A stretch of 64,000 bases of DNA, from positions 1 through 64,000 of the forward strand of contig DAOTXR010000073.1 of assembly GCA_034435375.1 (NCBI GenBank), read 5' to 3'. A model generated the notes under the pieces. It worked only from the letters and a program-made list of their open reading frames with translations, had not been told where the DNA came from and did no database searches. This document shows positions 45,076-54,843 of this stretch, one piece after another (within the stretch, counting starts at the first letter, position 1; every line of letters starts with the position of its first letter). This DNA comes from DAOTXR01 sp034435375 (GTDB taxonomy: Bacteria; Chloroflexota; Anaerolineae; Aggregatilineales; UBA3940). The position numbers and the translations under genes are program-made.

Positions 45076-45729
45076 ATGGCTGAACTGCCTTTCGATCCCA
45101 CGCTGGATGATGTGCGCCGTGCGCTGAACCTGCCCGGCTTTGAGCACGAGGCAGCCTGGCAGCGCATGTCGCCGCGCCCACGCCTGATGCGCCGGCCCGG
45201 CGACTGGGCTGGTCAGGCGCGGCGCGGTGAGGTGCTGATCCTGCTCTACCCAGGCGAGGGAACGCTGAGCTTTGTCCTCACCCGCCGCACCGAGACAGTC
45301 GCTACGCACAAGGGACAGATCGCGCTGCCGGGGGGATCCCAGGAACCCGGAGACCTCCATCCCGGCGACGCCGCTCTGCGCGAAGCCTGCGAAGAGCTGG
45401 GAGTGTGCAGGGCGCAGGTCGAGCTGCTTGGCCGCCTGGCCCCGCTCTATGTCGTCGTCAGCGATTTCGAGGTGCATCCCTTTGTGGCCTACACCCCCTG
45501 CCGTCCTGCCTTCCGCGCCGATCCCACAGAGGTGGCGGAGGTGCTGGAGATGTCGCTACGAGACCTGCTGAACGATGCCTGCAAGGCCGAGGAACGGTGG
45601 CAGGTCGGCGGTTTTGAGCTGGATGTGCCCTTCTATCGTCTCGGCGCGTATGCGGTGTGGGGCGCGACGGCCATCATCCTCAGCGAGCTGGAACAGCGCT
45701 TGCGTGCCGCGCTCAGCGTGGAACCGTGA
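45076..45729 (+). CDS. NUDIX hydrolase, CoA-pyrophosphatase type
   Basis: A 217-residue protein. Nudix box: GG-x-QEPGD...ALREACEELGV, fitting G-x5-E-x7-REUxEExGU with an extended first part as in CoA diphosphatases (NudL/PCD1-like); LTRRTETVATHKGQIALPGG precedes it. Hydrolyses nucleoside diphosphate derivatives, perhaps CoA. Starts 23 bases after the Fe-S gene. Confidence 0.88.
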   Translation: MAELPFDPTLDDVRRALNLPGFEHEAAWQRMSPRPRLMRRPGDWAGQARRGEVLILLYPGEGTLSFVLTRRTETVATHKGQIALPGGSQEPGDLHPGDAALREACEELGVCRAQVELLGRLAPLYVVVSDFEVHPFVAYTPCRPAFRADPTEVAEVLEMSLRDLLNDACKAEERWQVGGFELDVPFYRLGAYAVWGATAIILSELEQRLRAALSVEP

Positions 45730-45902
45730 ACACGCTGCGAAGTTCACCGGCGGCCAATGACCTGCCTCCCTCTAACACACTTCTTGCCCGCTTCTATCAG
45801 CCTTCTTATACAGCTCTATGAAAAATCTTACACAGCCACTCTATACTCCCAGACGTAATCGATAGACACTCATGAGCACAACTATGGCGGGAGGATTGAC
45901 AG

Positions 45903-46337
45903 ATGGCACTGATGAATTGGAACCCAGAGCGTGAGGCAGTCCAGATGTACGAGAAGATGAATCGGCTGATGGAGGAGACTCGCAACATGCTGGATTACGC
46001 CGGCGGCTCGCGCATGGCGCGCCTGCCCATCGACGCCTACAGCACAGAGAACGAGATCGTCGTGACGGCGGCGCTGCCCGGCGTCAACCCAGACGAGGTC
46101 GAGATCACTGTCGAGGGCGACACCCTGACCCTACGCGGCGAAGTCCCGGCTCGCTTGGACAATGTCCGCTATCTCTTCACCGAGCGCTTCCATGGGCCGT
46201 TTATTCGCACCTTGCAGCTCAACGTTCCTGTGGACGTGGACAAGATCGAGGCTACCTTTGACCGGGGCGTGCTGACGTTGACCCTGCCCAAGGCCGAGGA
46301 AATCCGGCCCAAGGTCATCAAGGTCAAGACCGAGTAA
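45903..46337 (+). CDS. Hsp20-family small heat shock protein
   Basis: A 144-residue alpha-crystallin protein: PIDAYSTENEIVVTAALPGV, EITVEGDTLTLRGEV, and the C-terminal GVLTLTLPKAEEIRPK with the conserved GVL motif and I-x-V tail (VIKVKTE). ATP-independent chaperone. A GGGAGG site precedes the ATG. Confidence 0.94.
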   Translation: MALMNWNPEREAVQMYEKMNRLMEETRNMLDYAGGSRMARLPIDAYSTENEIVVTAALPGVNPDEVEITVEGDTLTLRGEVPARLDNVRYLFTERFHGPFIRTLQLNVPVDVDKIEATFDRGVLTLTLPKAEEIRPKVIKVKTE

Positions 46338-46371
46338 GACACTCATAACCGTTAGCGATCAGTTCGGCGGG

Positions 46372-46400
46372 GGGCGCATTCTAGTGCGCCCTCTGTTCGT
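46372..46400 (+). terminator. Terminator-like hairpin after hsp20
   Basis: GGGCGCA-TTCTAG-TGCGCCC stem followed within a few bases by TCTGTTCGTTTT. Confidence 0.6.
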
Positions 46401-46551
46401 TTTCCCCCACAGCGGCAACTGCAAGCCATTTGTTATCGTCGCATTATTGACAGCAGTCTGGCAACCGACTAGAGTAGAAGCGGTAGCGCACATCTGCCTG
46501 CTCCGGAGGGAGAGAGGCAGACGGCGAGTGACACAAAGAGGAGATCGCCCC

Positions 46552-47202
46552 ATGGATGAAGCTGAACGCCAAGCGCTGACCGACTACGTATGCGCTCTGT
46601 TCGCCCCGGAGGACGAGGTGCTGCAGGCCATCGATGTCGAGAGTGCAAAGCGTGGGCTGCCGCACTTTCACATCCGGCCCGACGAAGGCCGTATGCTTCA
46701 GTTCCTGATGGCCGCCGTGGGCGCACGCCAGGTGGTCGAGATCGGCACGCTGGCAGGCTACAGTGGCACGTGGATTGCGCGGGCGCTGCCAGCGGAGGGT
46801 CGCCTGATCTCCCTTGAGCGCAACCCTGAGCACGCCGAACTGGCCCGCGCCACTTTCGCCCGCGCCGGGCTGGCCGACCGAGTCGAGGTGCGCGTAGGAG
46901 TCGCTCCCCAGGCGCTCGATGCTCTGGCCCAAGAGGGGCCTTTCGACGCTGTGTTCATCGATGCCGACAAGATCAGCCTGCTTGATTATCTGGAATGGGC
47001 GATCAAGCACACGCGCCGTGGAGGGGTGATCCTGGCCCACAATGCCTTCATGCGGGGCCGGGTGATTGACCCTGCCGCTCAGGACGACCCGGCAGTGCAG
47101 GCCATGCGTACCTTCACCCATCGTATGGCCACCGACCCGCGTCTGCTGGGCACTGTCATCCCCATCGGCGATGGAATCGTAGCTGCTGTCCGCCTCAGTT
47201 GA
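46552..47202 (+). CDS. Class I SAM-dependent O-methyltransferase
   Basis: A 216-residue methyltransferase of the caffeoyl-CoA/catechol OMT type. SAM motif VVEIGTLAGYSGTWIA, acidic SAM ribose contact LISLERNPEH, and metal-binding DAVFIDADKISLLDY. The ATG at 46552 follows AGAGGAG (46537-46543). Substrate unknown. Confidence 0.9.
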   Translation: MDEAERQALTDYVCALFAPEDEVLQAIDVESAKRGLPHFHIRPDEGRMLQFLMAAVGARQVVEIGTLAGYSGTWIARALPAEGRLISLERNPEHAELARATFARAGLADRVEVRVGVAPQALDALAQEGPFDAVFIDADKISLLDYLEWAIKHTRRGGVILAHNAFMRGRVIDPAAQDDPAVQAMRTFTHRMATDPRLLGTVIPIGDGIVAAVRLS

Positions 47203-47246
47203 TTCGACTTATTCCTGATCGCAGTTGTTCATGAGGTTCTCGACCT

Positions 47247-48458
47247 ATGTCTACCAAACCACTCTCAGCCATCCCGCCCCAGAACCTGGTGCCCGCTTTT
47301 GAGGAGTCGTTTCACACTAAGCCGGGCTTCCTGGTTCGTTCTCCAGGCCGAGTCGATCTGATCGGCACCCATACCGACTATAACGGCGGTTGGGTGCTGG
47401 CGGCTGCCATCAACCGTTACACATGGCTGGCGGTCTGCGAGTTCCCCTCGGCGCTAGTCACGTTGCGGGCGCTCAATATGGAGGACAGCGAGTCCGCCTT
47501 CCGCCTGACGGACCTTGAGGCTAAAAAGACGCTGTCCGGCCAGCCCATGCCGGAGTGGGTGCGTTACGCTGCCGGAGTGGCGTGGAGCCTGCAAGAGGCC
47601 GGGTTGGCAACCCCCGGCAGCCAGATCGCCATTGCCGGCGAGATACCGGTGGGGGCCGGGCTGTCGTCGTCGGCCTCGGTCGAAGTGGCCTACGCTCTGG
47701 CCTGGGCCACCATCACCGGCTGGGAGGTGGACCGAATGGAGCTGGCACAGTTGTGCCAGCGTGCAGAGAACGAATACGTTGGCGTCAACAGCGGCTTGAT
47801 GGACCAGTTCGCGTGTCTGTTCGGCAAGGCCAACCACGCCCTGCTGTTCGACTGCCGCACCCACGAGTGGCTGGCAGCGCCGCTGCCGGAAAGTGTGGCG
47901 CTGATCGTGGCCGACACAGGCACGCGCCGCACACTCACCAGCAGCCACTACAACCAGCGCCGCGCCGAGTGCGAGCAGGCCGTCCAAGCTCTTCAGAGGT
48001 ACCTGCCCAAAGTGCGGGCTTTGCGCGATGTGTCGGTTAGGGAGTTCGAGGCCCATCAGGAGGTGGTCGCCGAGCCGGCCCGCCAGCGCGCCCGGCACGT
48101 TATCGAAGAAAACGCGCGGGTGCTGGCCGCCGCCGCCGCCCTGCGCGAAGGCAATGTGGCCGCGCTGGGCCAACTGATGGACGAGTCGCATGTGAGCGCC
48201 CGCGATCTGTACCAGGCCAGCGGGCCTGCCCTCGATGCCATGTGGGAGGCCTCCCAGGAGCACCCGGCCCGCCTGGGAGGGCGGTTTATCGGTGCGGGTT
48301 GGGCCGGCTGCATGGTGTTTCTGGCCGAGGCAGAGGGCGCCGATTCGTTCATCGAGCACACGTCGCGGCGCTACCTCGATGCGACTGGGATCACGCCGTC
48401 CATCTACAAACTGCAAACTGCCGACGGCGTGCAGGTCATCCCGTTCAAGATGCTGTGA
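47247..48458 (+). CDS. Galactokinase-like GHMP sugar kinase
   Basis: A 403-residue GHMP kinase with galactokinase organisation: FLVRSPGRVDLIGTHTDYNGG, ATP motif PVGAGLSSSASVEVA, GVNSGLMDQFACLFG and C-terminal GGRFIGAGWAGCMV. In galactokinases the first motif reads GEHTDY; here the galactose-contacting Glu is Thr (codon ACC near 47367). The sugar specificity may therefore differ. Followed by a second GHMP kinase fused to a nucleotidyltransferase. Confidence 0.87.
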   Translation: MSTKPLSAIPPQNLVPAFEESFHTKPGFLVRSPGRVDLIGTHTDYNGGWVLAAAINRYTWLAVCEFPSALVTLRALNMEDSESAFRLTDLEAKKTLSGQPMPEWVRYAAGVAWSLQEAGLATPGSQIAIAGEIPVGAGLSSSASVEVAYALAWATITGWEVDRMELAQLCQRAENEYVGVNSGLMDQFACLFGKANHALLFDCRTHEWLAAPLPESVALIVADTGTRRTLTSSHYNQRRAECEQAVQALQRYLPKVRALRDVSVREFEAHQEVVAEPARQRARHVIEENARVLAAAAALREGNVAALGQLMDESHVSARDLYQASGPALDAMWEASQEHPARLGGRFIGAGWAGCMVFLAEAEGADSFIEHTSRRYLDATGITPSIYKLQTADGVQVIPFKML

Positions 48459-48598
48459 AGGCTGCCCAGCAGCTACGTCGGTTTTGCACAGAGCAATTCG
48501 CATCACTTTTCGCAAAACACCTAGCCTCCATAGCCATTCCACTGACCCGCATACAGGACTCTCAAAGCCCTCGTTGCCAACAGAAGGAAATTTCGACC

Positions 48599-50524
48599 GT
48601 GAAACTCTTTGTCTCAGGACGCATTTGCCTCTTCGGCGAGCACTCTGACTGGGCCGGAGGCTACCGACGCATCAACGCCGACATTGAGCAGGGCTTCACT
48701 CTGATCGCCGGCACCAACCAGGGCATCTATGCCGAAGTCAGCCCTCACCCCAATGCCCTGGTGCTCACCTCAACCACCCCTGAGGGTGAGCGTCTTGGCC
48801 CCTACGAGATCCCCATGCGTCTGGATACCCTCCTGGAGGAGGCACGCCGGGGCGGCTTCTGGAGCTACGTCGCCGGGGTGGCCTATCAGGTCCTCACCCA
48901 CTACCATGTGCGCGGTCTGGTGATCGACAACTACCAGACCGACCTGCCCATCAAAAAGGGGCTGTCGTCCAGCGCCGCCATCTGCGTCCTGGCGGCGCGG
49001 GCTTTCAACCGCGTCTACGATCTCAAGCTCACGATCCGGGGCGAGATGGAGCTGGCCTATCAGGGAGAGATCACCACTCCCTCGCGCTGCGGGCGCATGG
49101 ACCAGGGCTGCGCCTTCGGATCGCGCCCCGTCCTGATGACCTTCGACGGCGACCGGCTGGACACTCAGGAGCTTCAGGTCAGCCAGCCGCTGTACTTCGT
49201 CATCGTCGATCTGAACGCTCACAAAGACACCCTGGAGATTCTGGCTCGCCTCAACCGCGCCTATCCCTTCCCCGACAACGAGGTGGAGCGCGGCGTACAA
49301 GAGCTGCTCGGCCCGATCAACAAACGCATCGTTCACCAGGCTGTCGAGGCCCTTGTCCGCTCTGATGGCGAGCGCATCGGGGCGCTGATGGCTGAAGCCC
49401 AAGCCTTTTTTGACCGCTACGCCCTGCCTGCCTGCCCGGAGGAGCTGACTGCCCCTGTGCTTCATCGGGTTCTCAGCTACCAGCCGCTCAAGCCCCATAT
49501 CTGGGGCGGCAAGGGTGTTGGCTCACAGGGCGATGGGGCTGCCCAGTTCATCGCTCGCAGTGAGGCCGACCAGCAGGCCGTGATTGAGATCATCGAGCGC
49601 GACCTGGGCCTCTCGTGCCTCAAGCTTACCCTCCAGCCCTCGCCCAAGGTGCGCAAGGCCGTCATCCCGGCGGCAGGATTCGGCACGCGGTTGTTCCCGG
49701 CCTCCAAGGCCACCAAGAAGGAGCTATTCCCCATCGTTGACCGCGATGGCATCGCCAAGCCCGCCATTCTGCTGATCGTCGAGGAGGCTCTGGCTTCCGG
49801 CATCGAAGAGGTGGTCATCGTTGTACAGGAGGAGGACCTGGACGATTTTCGCTCGTTCTTCACCGTCCAGGTGTCCATCGAGAACTACAACAAGCTGCCG
49901 CGCCATTTCCAGGAGTTCGCCCACCGTCTGCTGGAGATCGGGCGGCATGTGCGCTTCGTCGTCCAGCGCAACCAGGAAGGTTTTGGGCATGCCGTCTACT
50001 GCGCCCGTGAAGCCATCGGCGATGAGCCGTTCCTGTTGATGCTTGGCGACCACCTGTATCGAGCCACGGGCGAGAGGCTATGCGCTCAGCAGCTCATCGA
50101 TACCTACCAGCAGCATGGCGCAAGCGTTGTGGGGCTGCGTCGCACGCCGGAGTCTCAGATCGCCAACTTCGGCACGGTCACAGGCGTGTGGATTGAGGAA
50201 GGCCGCCTGCTGAACATCACCGAGTTTGTCGAGAAGCCGACTGTGGACTATGCCCGCGACAGCCTGCGCGTCTCCGGACTACCCGAAGGCGAGTATCTGA
50301 CAGTCTTTGGACAGTACATCATCGCGCCGAAGATATTCGGCTATCTGGAGGAACACATCGCCCACAACGTCCGCGAGCGCGGCGAGTTCCAACTCACCTC
50401 GGCCCTTGACCAGTTGCGCCAGGAGGATGGCTTCATGGGTCTGATGATCGAGGGGCGTCGTTACGACATCGGCCTGCCCGATTCGTACCTGGAGACGCTT
50501 CTCACCTTCCGCGAGCAACAGTAA
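48599..50524 (+). CDS. Fused GHMP sugar kinase and sugar-1-phosphate nucleotidyltransferase
   Basis: About 641 residues from a GTG at 48599 after AGAAGGAAA; the frame is open upstream but overlaps the previous gene. Residues 1-345: GHMP kinase with SGRICLFGEHSDWAGGYR and KKGLSSSAAICVLAARAF. From about 350: GalU-like nucleotidyltransferase with IPAAGFGTRLFPASKATKKE, LLMLGDHLY and FVEKPTVDY. One chain could phosphorylate a sugar at C1 and then activate it with UTP or another NTP, like FKP for fucose but with the domains in the opposite order. Sugar unknown. Confidence 0.88.
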   Translation: MKLFVSGRICLFGEHSDWAGGYRRINADIEQGFTLIAGTNQGIYAEVSPHPNALVLTSTTPEGERLGPYEIPMRLDTLLEEARRGGFWSYVAGVAYQVLTHYHVRGLVIDNYQTDLPIKKGLSSSAAICVLAARAFNRVYDLKLTIRGEMELAYQGEITTPSRCGRMDQGCAFGSRPVLMTFDGDRLDTQELQVSQPLYFVIVDLNAHKDTLEILARLNRAYPFPDNEVERGVQELLGPINKRIVHQAVEALVRSDGERIGALMAEAQAFFDRYALPACPEELTAPVLHRVLSYQPLKPHIWGGKGVGSQGDGAAQFIARSEADQQAVIEIIERDLGLSCLKLTLQPSPKVRKAVIPAAGFGTRLFPASKATKKELFPIVDRDGIAKPAILLIVEEALASGIEEVVIVVQEEDLDDFRSFFTVQVSIENYNKLPRHFQEFAHRLLEIGRHVRFVVQRNQEGFGHAVYCAREAIGDEPFLLMLGDHLYRATGERLCAQQLIDTYQQHGASVVGLRRTPESQIANFGTVTGVWIEEGRLLNITEFVEKPTVDYARDSLRVSGLPEGEYLTVFGQYIIAPKIFGYLEEHIAHNVRERGEFQLTSALDQLRQEDGFMGLMIEGRRYDIGLPDSYLETLLTFREQQ

Positions 50525-50573
50525 GCAGTTGCTCCACCTTCGATGAGACCCAACGTTCGCAGGACTTTTACAC

Positions 50574-51101
50574 TTAATCGCTGGCGGCATCTGCCGCCTG
50601 AAGCAGCGCTAGCAGCCGGTCTTCTTCGCTCCGCGCCGCTGCGTCGAGCTGTTCCTGGTGGCGGCGCACCAGCGCTGCTACCAGCGGCGACGCCCCCGCC
50701 GCCGCGACGTCCTCCGCCGACCAGATCGGGTGTTGCTGCGCGATCACAAACGGGCGACGCCAGCCGCGCGGCTCGCCCGCGCCCCACACAGCCGCCTGTC
50801 GGGGCCATGCTGCTCTGGCCAGCACCACCATCACCCGACCGAAGATCGTCAGCGGGTAGCGCGATTTGCCCACATCGTGCAGCAGCGCCGCTGCCAGCAG
50901 GTCTGGATGGGTGTGGCCCTGCGCTTGCAGCACGCGCAGCACGCGCAAGCTGTGCTGCTGCTCAGAGCGCCGCATCCGGCGGAACAGCCCTAGCAGCGGC
51001 AACGGCAACACGGCGGCTGCCTCGGCCTCATCCAGCGGGCGGGCAAAGGCTGTCAGTGCATGCAGCCCCTGGCGAAGGCGGTGCGCAGCGCGTTCGATCA
51101 C
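50574..51101 (-). CDS. HD-domain phosphohydrolase
   Basis: About 175 residues from a GTG at 51101 that overlaps the stop of the M50 gene by four bases. HD motif: HSLRVLRVLQAQGHTHPDLL followed by AAALLHDVGKSRYPL, then IAQQHPIWSAEDVAAAG. A metal-dependent phosphohydrolase of unknown substrate, probably co-translated with the membrane protease upstream. Confidence 0.83.
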   Translation of the reverse strand: MIERAAHRLRQGLHALTAFARPLDEAEAAAVLPLPLLGLFRRMRRSEQQHSLRVLRVLQAQGHTHPDLLAAALLHDVGKSRYPLTIFGRVMVVLARAAWPRQAAVWGAGEPRGWRRPFVIAQQHPIWSAEDVAAAGASPLVAALVRRHQEQLDAAARSEEDRLLALLQAADAASD

Positions 51102-51769
51102 AGGCCGGTCAGCAGGTGGAAGAGCCTGAGGGTAGGTTCCCACACCACCAACCCCAGGATGTCCAGGTAGCGCCCCCAGGACACATAGGCCGCCATTCGT
51201 GAGGCGATGAACCCCAGAATGATCAGGCCGAACAGCACGTACATGCTCTCGGTGCGGTAGCGCTGCCACCACGCTGCCGGACGGGGCGGCAACACGGCCA
51301 GCGTGATGTGCCACCCATCCAATGGGAAGAGCGGCACCAGACTGAGGATTGCAACCCCGATGTTCAGCAGCACCATCTGGAACAGGAACTCCAACAGCAG
51401 ACCGCCGACTACGTTGCCTCCCAGTGCAACCATTGCGCCCAACCGGAACGGCACGGCGAAGAGGGCAGCCAGAACCAGATTGGAGAACGACCCTGCTGCC
51501 GTGGCCACCACCGATCCCCAGCGTGGATTGCGCATCCGATAAGGGTTCACTGGCGCCGCCCCCAGAATGGCAAAGCCGCCCAGCACACCCAGGATGAAAC
51601 CTGGCCACCAGATGTTGACGAACGGGTTGAGCGTCATGCGGCCCATCCGCTGAGCCGTGTCGTCGCCCATCAGGTAGGCGGCATAGGCGTGCGCAAACTC
51701 ATGCACGCTGACCATGATCAGCAGGACAACGATGCGAATCAACAATACTTCAGGCGACAGAGTAAACAA
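51098..51769 (-). CDS. M50-family membrane zinc metalloprotease (short)
   Basis: A 223-residue integral membrane protein. Zinc site HEFAHAYAAYLMGD in the first segment and PLFPLDGWHI supplying the third ligand. This is the compact site-2-protease-like family without PDZ domain. Role in Chloroflexota unclear. Confidence 0.88.
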   Translation of the reverse strand: MFTLSPEVLLIRIVVLLIMVSVHEFAHAYAAYLMGDDTAQRMGRMTLNPFVNIWWPGFILGVLGGFAILGAAPVNPYRMRNPRWGSVVATAAGSFSNLVLAALFAVPFRLGAMVALGGNVVGGLLLEFLFQMVLLNIGVAILSLVPLFPLDGWHITLAVLPPRPAAWWQRYRTESMYVLFGLIILGFIASRMAAYVSWGRYLDILGLVVWEPTLRLFHLLTGL

Positions 51770-51924
51770 GGCGATCTCTCCTCGATCCAGTCTCCACTGA
51801 CTATACCCACGACCAGCGCCACAGCGCTACCCCTTGTGCTCCGCGACTCGCCCCCGCCCGCCATCCTCCCTATAATAGCCTCCAGCGCTTTCTCATCCCA
51901 GCCAGACTTCCCAGGGAGCAGACT

Positions 51925-53121
51925 ATGCTTTCAGCCGATCATCCCTCTATCCGCACCTGGCTCGACCATATCCGCGTCCTGGCTGCCGACATCGGCCCCC
52001 GTGGTTCGACCACCGAAGCCGAACGCAGGGCCTCCGAGTATTGCACGCAGGTCCTGAGGGGCCTGGGTCTCGACCCACGCATCGAGCCGTTCACCAGCGC
52101 CCGCTCGATCTACACGCCGCACTTGTTTGCTGCGCTGGCCATGCTGGCCGCCTTCATCATCTATCCCCTGGCCGGACGAGCCAGCGCAGCCATCTCAGCC
52201 GCGATCACCCTCGGCGCCCTTGTCTCTGAGCTGCTCGAATTGAGCTTCCGCGACAATCCACTGCGCCGGATCGTGCCCAAAGGCCCCAGCCAGAATGTCG
52301 TTGCTACGTTGTCTCCCTCTGGCGAGCACCGCCAGGACCTGATTCTGATCGGACATGTGGACAGCAACCGCGCAGCGATCATCTTCTCGTCGCAGCGCTG
52401 GCTTGACGCCTACAAGGCATTCACGACCGTAGCCTTCGTGGCTTTCGCTGCCCAGGCGATCCTCTACACGCTGGGCATCTTCACGCAGTGGGCGTGGACC
52501 TGGCCGCTGAGCAGCGTGGCGGCTGTGTGCGCCTGGCTGCTGGCAGCGCTGTGCCTCCAGGCCAACGCCAGCCCCTTCAGCCCCGGCGCTAACGACAACG
52601 CCACTGCCGCCGGACTGGTGCTGACCCTGGCCGCAGACTTCAAAGCTGCTCCGCTCCAGCACACCCGGCTGTGGCTGGTGTGCACCGGGTGCGAGGAGGT
52701 TCAACACTACGGCGCGATAGACTTTTTCCGCCGCCACCGCGCTGATATGGTCAACCCACGCGCCCTGGTCTTCGAGATGCTGGGCTGCGCCGGTCCGGCC
52801 TGGCTGGTGAAAGAGGGGATCGTGGTGCCATTCCACGCCGACCGCAGCCTGGCGGCCCTGATCGAGAGCCTGGCCGCTGCCCATCCGGAGTGGCAGGCCC
52901 ATCCTACCTACATCAATGGCGGCAACACCGAAATGGCCGATGCGCTCCTGGCAGGCGTCCCAGCCATCACCTTCACCGGCACAGACGAACATCACCACAT
53001 GCCCTACTGGCACCAGATGGCGGACACCGTGGACAAGATGGACCCGCAAGTCCTTGCCCGCGCCTATGACATGACGCGCACCTTCATTGAGGCGCTCGAC
53101 CAGCAGTCCGCGCAAGGGTAA
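51925..53121 (+). CDS. M28-family membrane aminopeptidase
   Basis: A 398-residue protein. M28 zinc ligands appear in LILIGHVDSN, PGANDNATAAGLVL, VCTGCEEVQHYGA and the last His region TGTDEHHHMPYW. Four hydrophobic segments are inserted in the middle (52100-52550), so the catalytic domain is membrane-tethered. Substrate probably peptides outside the membrane. A TATAAT box lies at 51871-51876. Confidence 0.88.
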   Translation: MLSADHPSIRTWLDHIRVLAADIGPRGSTTEAERRASEYCTQVLRGLGLDPRIEPFTSARSIYTPHLFAALAMLAAFIIYPLAGRASAAISAAITLGALVSELLELSFRDNPLRRIVPKGPSQNVVATLSPSGEHRQDLILIGHVDSNRAAIIFSSQRWLDAYKAFTTVAFVAFAAQAILYTLGIFTQWAWTWPLSSVAAVCAWLLAALCLQANASPFSPGANDNATAAGLVLTLAADFKAAPLQHTRLWLVCTGCEEVQHYGAIDFFRRHRADMVNPRALVFEMLGCAGPAWLVKEGIVVPFHADRSLAALIESLAAAHPEWQAHPTYINGGNTEMADALLAGVPAITFTGTDEHHHMPYWHQMADTVDKMDPQVLARAYDMTRTFIEALDQQSAQG

Positions 53122-53154
53122 CCTGTCAGTGGAAAACCGCCGGGTGGACAAAAA

Positions 53155-53505
53155 TCACTGCGAACGATCTTGAGAGCCAGAGGCGGAAAGCGACCGGAGG
53201 GCAATTCGGAGCGCCCGGCGCAACGCGGCAGGCAGGTCCGGCCCGGCGGCCACAGCGATGAGAGCTGGCGTCGCCTCGATGTCGCCCAGGTCGGCCAGCG
53301 CCCGCACGGCCATCACCCGCACCTTCACCGGCTGGCCGATCTGGCGCACCAGTCGCAGCAGCGGTTGGACCGCCTGACCGCCTAAGGCGGCCAGCGACGC
53401 CCGGCATTCACTCTCGTCCATCTGGCCGGAACGGAACGCCTTTACCAACGCCTCAACCTGCTCAGTAGGTGTTCCGTCGTCCTGAGTCGAATGTTCATCA
53501 GCCAT
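53155..53505 (-). CDS. Small HEAT-repeat protein
   Basis: A 116-residue protein made mostly of HEAT-like helices (VQPLLRLVRQIGQPVKVRVM, ALADLGDIEATPALIAVA). Its start overlaps the stop of the larger HEAT gene upstream by eight bases, so the two are co-expressed. Likely protein-protein adaptor; partner unknown. Confidence 0.75.
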   Translation of the reverse strand: MADEHSTQDDGTPTEQVEALVKAFRSGQMDESECRASLAALGGQAVQPLLRLVRQIGQPVKVRVMAVRALADLGDIEATPALIAVAAGPDLPAALRRALRIALRSLSASGSQDRSQ

Positions 53506-54505
53506 GGGCGGCTCCCTGCCGGTTGAGAAAGGCGTGTAGCTTCAGCCGCGCTTCGGGCCGGTCCAGCGCCGTCAGCGTCTCGAACGCCGCGTGTCGCACC
53601 GAAAGCTCCCGGTCTTCCAGCGCCGCTGCAATGCGATCCAGTGTTGGCTTGAATGCCTCATCCATCACTGAAAGGCGTGCAATCTGCGCCCCCAACGCTT
53701 CGACGGCGGCTGCCCGCACCACTTCGTCGGGATCATTGGCGGCCTGGCTCAGGGGATCGATGGCCACTGGCGCTTCCAATTGACCCAATGCCCACGCCGC
53801 CGACGTCCGCACTGCTGCGGAGGAATCTTGCAGCGCTTCGATCAGCCGCCGCGTGGCTCGTTTGTCGCCCAGCAGACCCAGCACCCAGGCAGCTTCACGG
53901 CGCGCCCACCACTCCGGGGCGCATAGCCCTTCGCGCAGCAACGGTCCTAGCACCAGCTCAGGGGGCGCTGCCGCCAGGATGCCTGACACCACCTTGCGGG
54001 CGCTCTGCGGCAGCACACGCAGCGCATCGACTAGCACCCGGTAGACCAGCGTGGTGCGCGGGTCTTCAGGCTCCATGCGGGCGCACACCGCACGCAGCGC
54101 ACGGCCAGCGGCCTCCCGCACGGGGGCTATACCCTCGCTCAGCGCCTCAGCCAGCGGCGGAATCGACTCATAGCTCCCGATGACCGCCAGGGCATCCATA
54201 GCACGGATACGCTGCGTTGGCGTGAACGACCCTCGCCAGTTGCCCACGCGGTGGCGCGCCCGCGCTGGGATGATCTGCGCCAACTCCGCGGCGTAGATCG
54301 ACCCCTGCCCCAGGTCGACCACAAAGTCGAGCAGACGGCGCGCCTCGTCCTCGCTGGCAGCGTTAATGATCGCCTGGACTCGATGTACGTCGGCTCCAGC
54401 GCGGCGACCGCCGCCCAGCAGCGGCTCGAAACCGGTCAGGACGACGGCCTCGCCGCCCAGCTGCGGCTCGTGTCCAGTGGATGGGTGAGGGAGCGAGTGT
54501 GCCAT
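53498..54505 (-). CDS. HEAT-repeat protein
   Basis: About 335 residues from the ATG at 54505. At least six HEAT-type repeats: IPPLAEALSEGIAPVREAAG, GDKRATRRLIEALQDSSAAV, AIDPLSQAANDPDEVVRAAA and similar. No catalytic domain. Resembles the PBS-lyase HEAT proteins that act as scaffolds. The frame stays open upstream; AGGGTG precedes the chosen start. Confidence 0.8.
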   Translation of the reverse strand: MAHSLPHPSTGHEPQLGGEAVVLTGFEPLLGGGRRAGADVHRVQAIINAASEDEARRLLDFVVDLGQGSIYAAELAQIIPARARHRVGNWRGSFTPTQRIRAMDALAVIGSYESIPPLAEALSEGIAPVREAAGRALRAVCARMEPEDPRTTLVYRVLVDALRVLPQSARKVVSGILAAAPPELVLGPLLREGLCAPEWWARREAAWVLGLLGDKRATRRLIEALQDSSAAVRTSAAWALGQLEAPVAIDPLSQAANDPDEVVRAAAVEALGAQIARLSVMDEAFKPTLDRIAAALEDRELSVRHAAFETLTALDRPEARLKLHAFLNRQGAAHG

Positions 54506-54770
54506 ATCACCCTGAGTATAACAGCAAACTACAGGCAGAGTCGAAGGATGCATTTCAAGACCATGGGGCCGGAGAGTCCCATCCAGAGCCTCACCCCCTG
54601 CCGAGCCGCCCCCAGCGGCTCCCCCCTCCCCTTCGCCATTGAATGGGAAGGTGGAAGACCGCGCTGATGCGCGGTCGGGAGTGAGGCTGACCCATGTCAC
54701 TGAAACAGACCCGAGTCGAACGGGTCAGTGGCTAAAACACGGCCTCGGCGATAAGATTGTGTACGGATCG

Positions 54771-54803
54771 GCACAACCCTGGCTGCTCAGGCCAGGGTTG
54801 TGC
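54771..54803. terminator. Hairpin before lipoprotein gene
   Basis: GCACAACCCTGGC-TGCTCAG-GCCAGGGTTGTGC, a perfect 13-bp stem, 40 bases before the lipoprotein ATG. A smaller hairpin, GACCCG-N7-CGGGTC, is at 54708-54726. No T-run; they could be RNA stabilisers, operators or terminators. Nothing else is seen in the 338-base gap 54506-54843. Confidence 0.5.
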
Positions 54804-54843
54804 CTGCTCATTCAGCCATCCAAACACGAGGAGTTGCCAGCAA

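Noticed and set aside
48242..48598. Upstream extension of the kinase-nucleotidyltransferase fusion
   Set aside because: It lies in an alternate frame of the galactokinase-like gene; the GTG at 48599 has a ribosome site and begins the first conserved strand.
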